From Intrasporangium_A sp039812505 (GTDB taxonomy: Bacteria; Actinomycetota; Actinomycetes; Actinomycetales; Dermatophilaceae): 6,180 nucleotides of DNA. The translations under genes and the position numbers were made by a program. Location of the stretch: assembly GCF_039812505.1 (NCBI RefSeq), contig NZ_JBDIAQ010000180.1, forward strand, positions 1-6,180, in the 5' to 3' direction. Below the pieces are notes generated by a model. That model ran no database searches. It was not told the origin of the DNA and was given only the letters and a program-made list of their open reading frames with translations. Shown here piece by piece: positions 6,173 through 6,180 of this stretch. Position 1 is the stretch's first letter, and each line of letters starts with the position of its first letter.

Positions 6173-6180
6173 TCGCGCCG

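Overview
The window comes from a GC-rich genome with third codon positions that are almost all G or C. It is very probably from a mycothiol-producing actinobacterium. The clues are a close relative of the mycobacterial mycothiol-linked reductase Rv2466c, an RpiB of the mycobacterial Ser/Glu active-site type, and a PepN of the actinobacterial aminopeptidase N family. A Micrococcales-like high-GC organism fits, but the genus cannot be read from the sequence.

Layout. Positions 1-84 hold two copies of a 42-bp tandem repeat. Three genes then lie on the minus strand in apparent operon order, read right to left: a DsbA-fold Rv2466c-type reductase (2410-1793), ribose-5-phosphate isomerase B (1771-1289) and a membrane-anchored SpoIIE/PP2C-type serine phosphatase (1227-112). 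A 168-bp divergent intergenic region (2411-2578) separates them from two plus-strand genes: aminopeptidase N (2579-5143, GTG start) and an MscS-family mechanosensitive channel (5182-6114). After the channel gene come a G-tract cluster and a second small repeat related to the one at the left edge.

Functional reading. The order rpiB - Rv2466c-like - pepN (divergent) is the same as Rv2465c - Rv2466c - Rv2467 in Mycobacterium tuberculosis, so the core is an old conserved actinobacterial neighbourhood. It combines sugar-phosphate metabolism, thiol/redox metabolism and cytosolic peptide turnover. The phosphatase and the channel are the lineage-specific flanks; both are membrane proteins that could respond to envelope or osmotic state, but no direct link to the core genes is visible.

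The window is mostly housekeeping. The parts that invite a second look are non-coding: a perfect 13-bp inverted repeat centred on the first base of the proposed mscS start codon, and related short repeats at both ends of the window pointing outward. In the proteins, the notable points are a CPWA (not CPWC) active site in the reductase and a full SpoIIE phosphatase with no visible anti-sigma partner. I found no CRISPR array, transposase, tRNA or rRNA.
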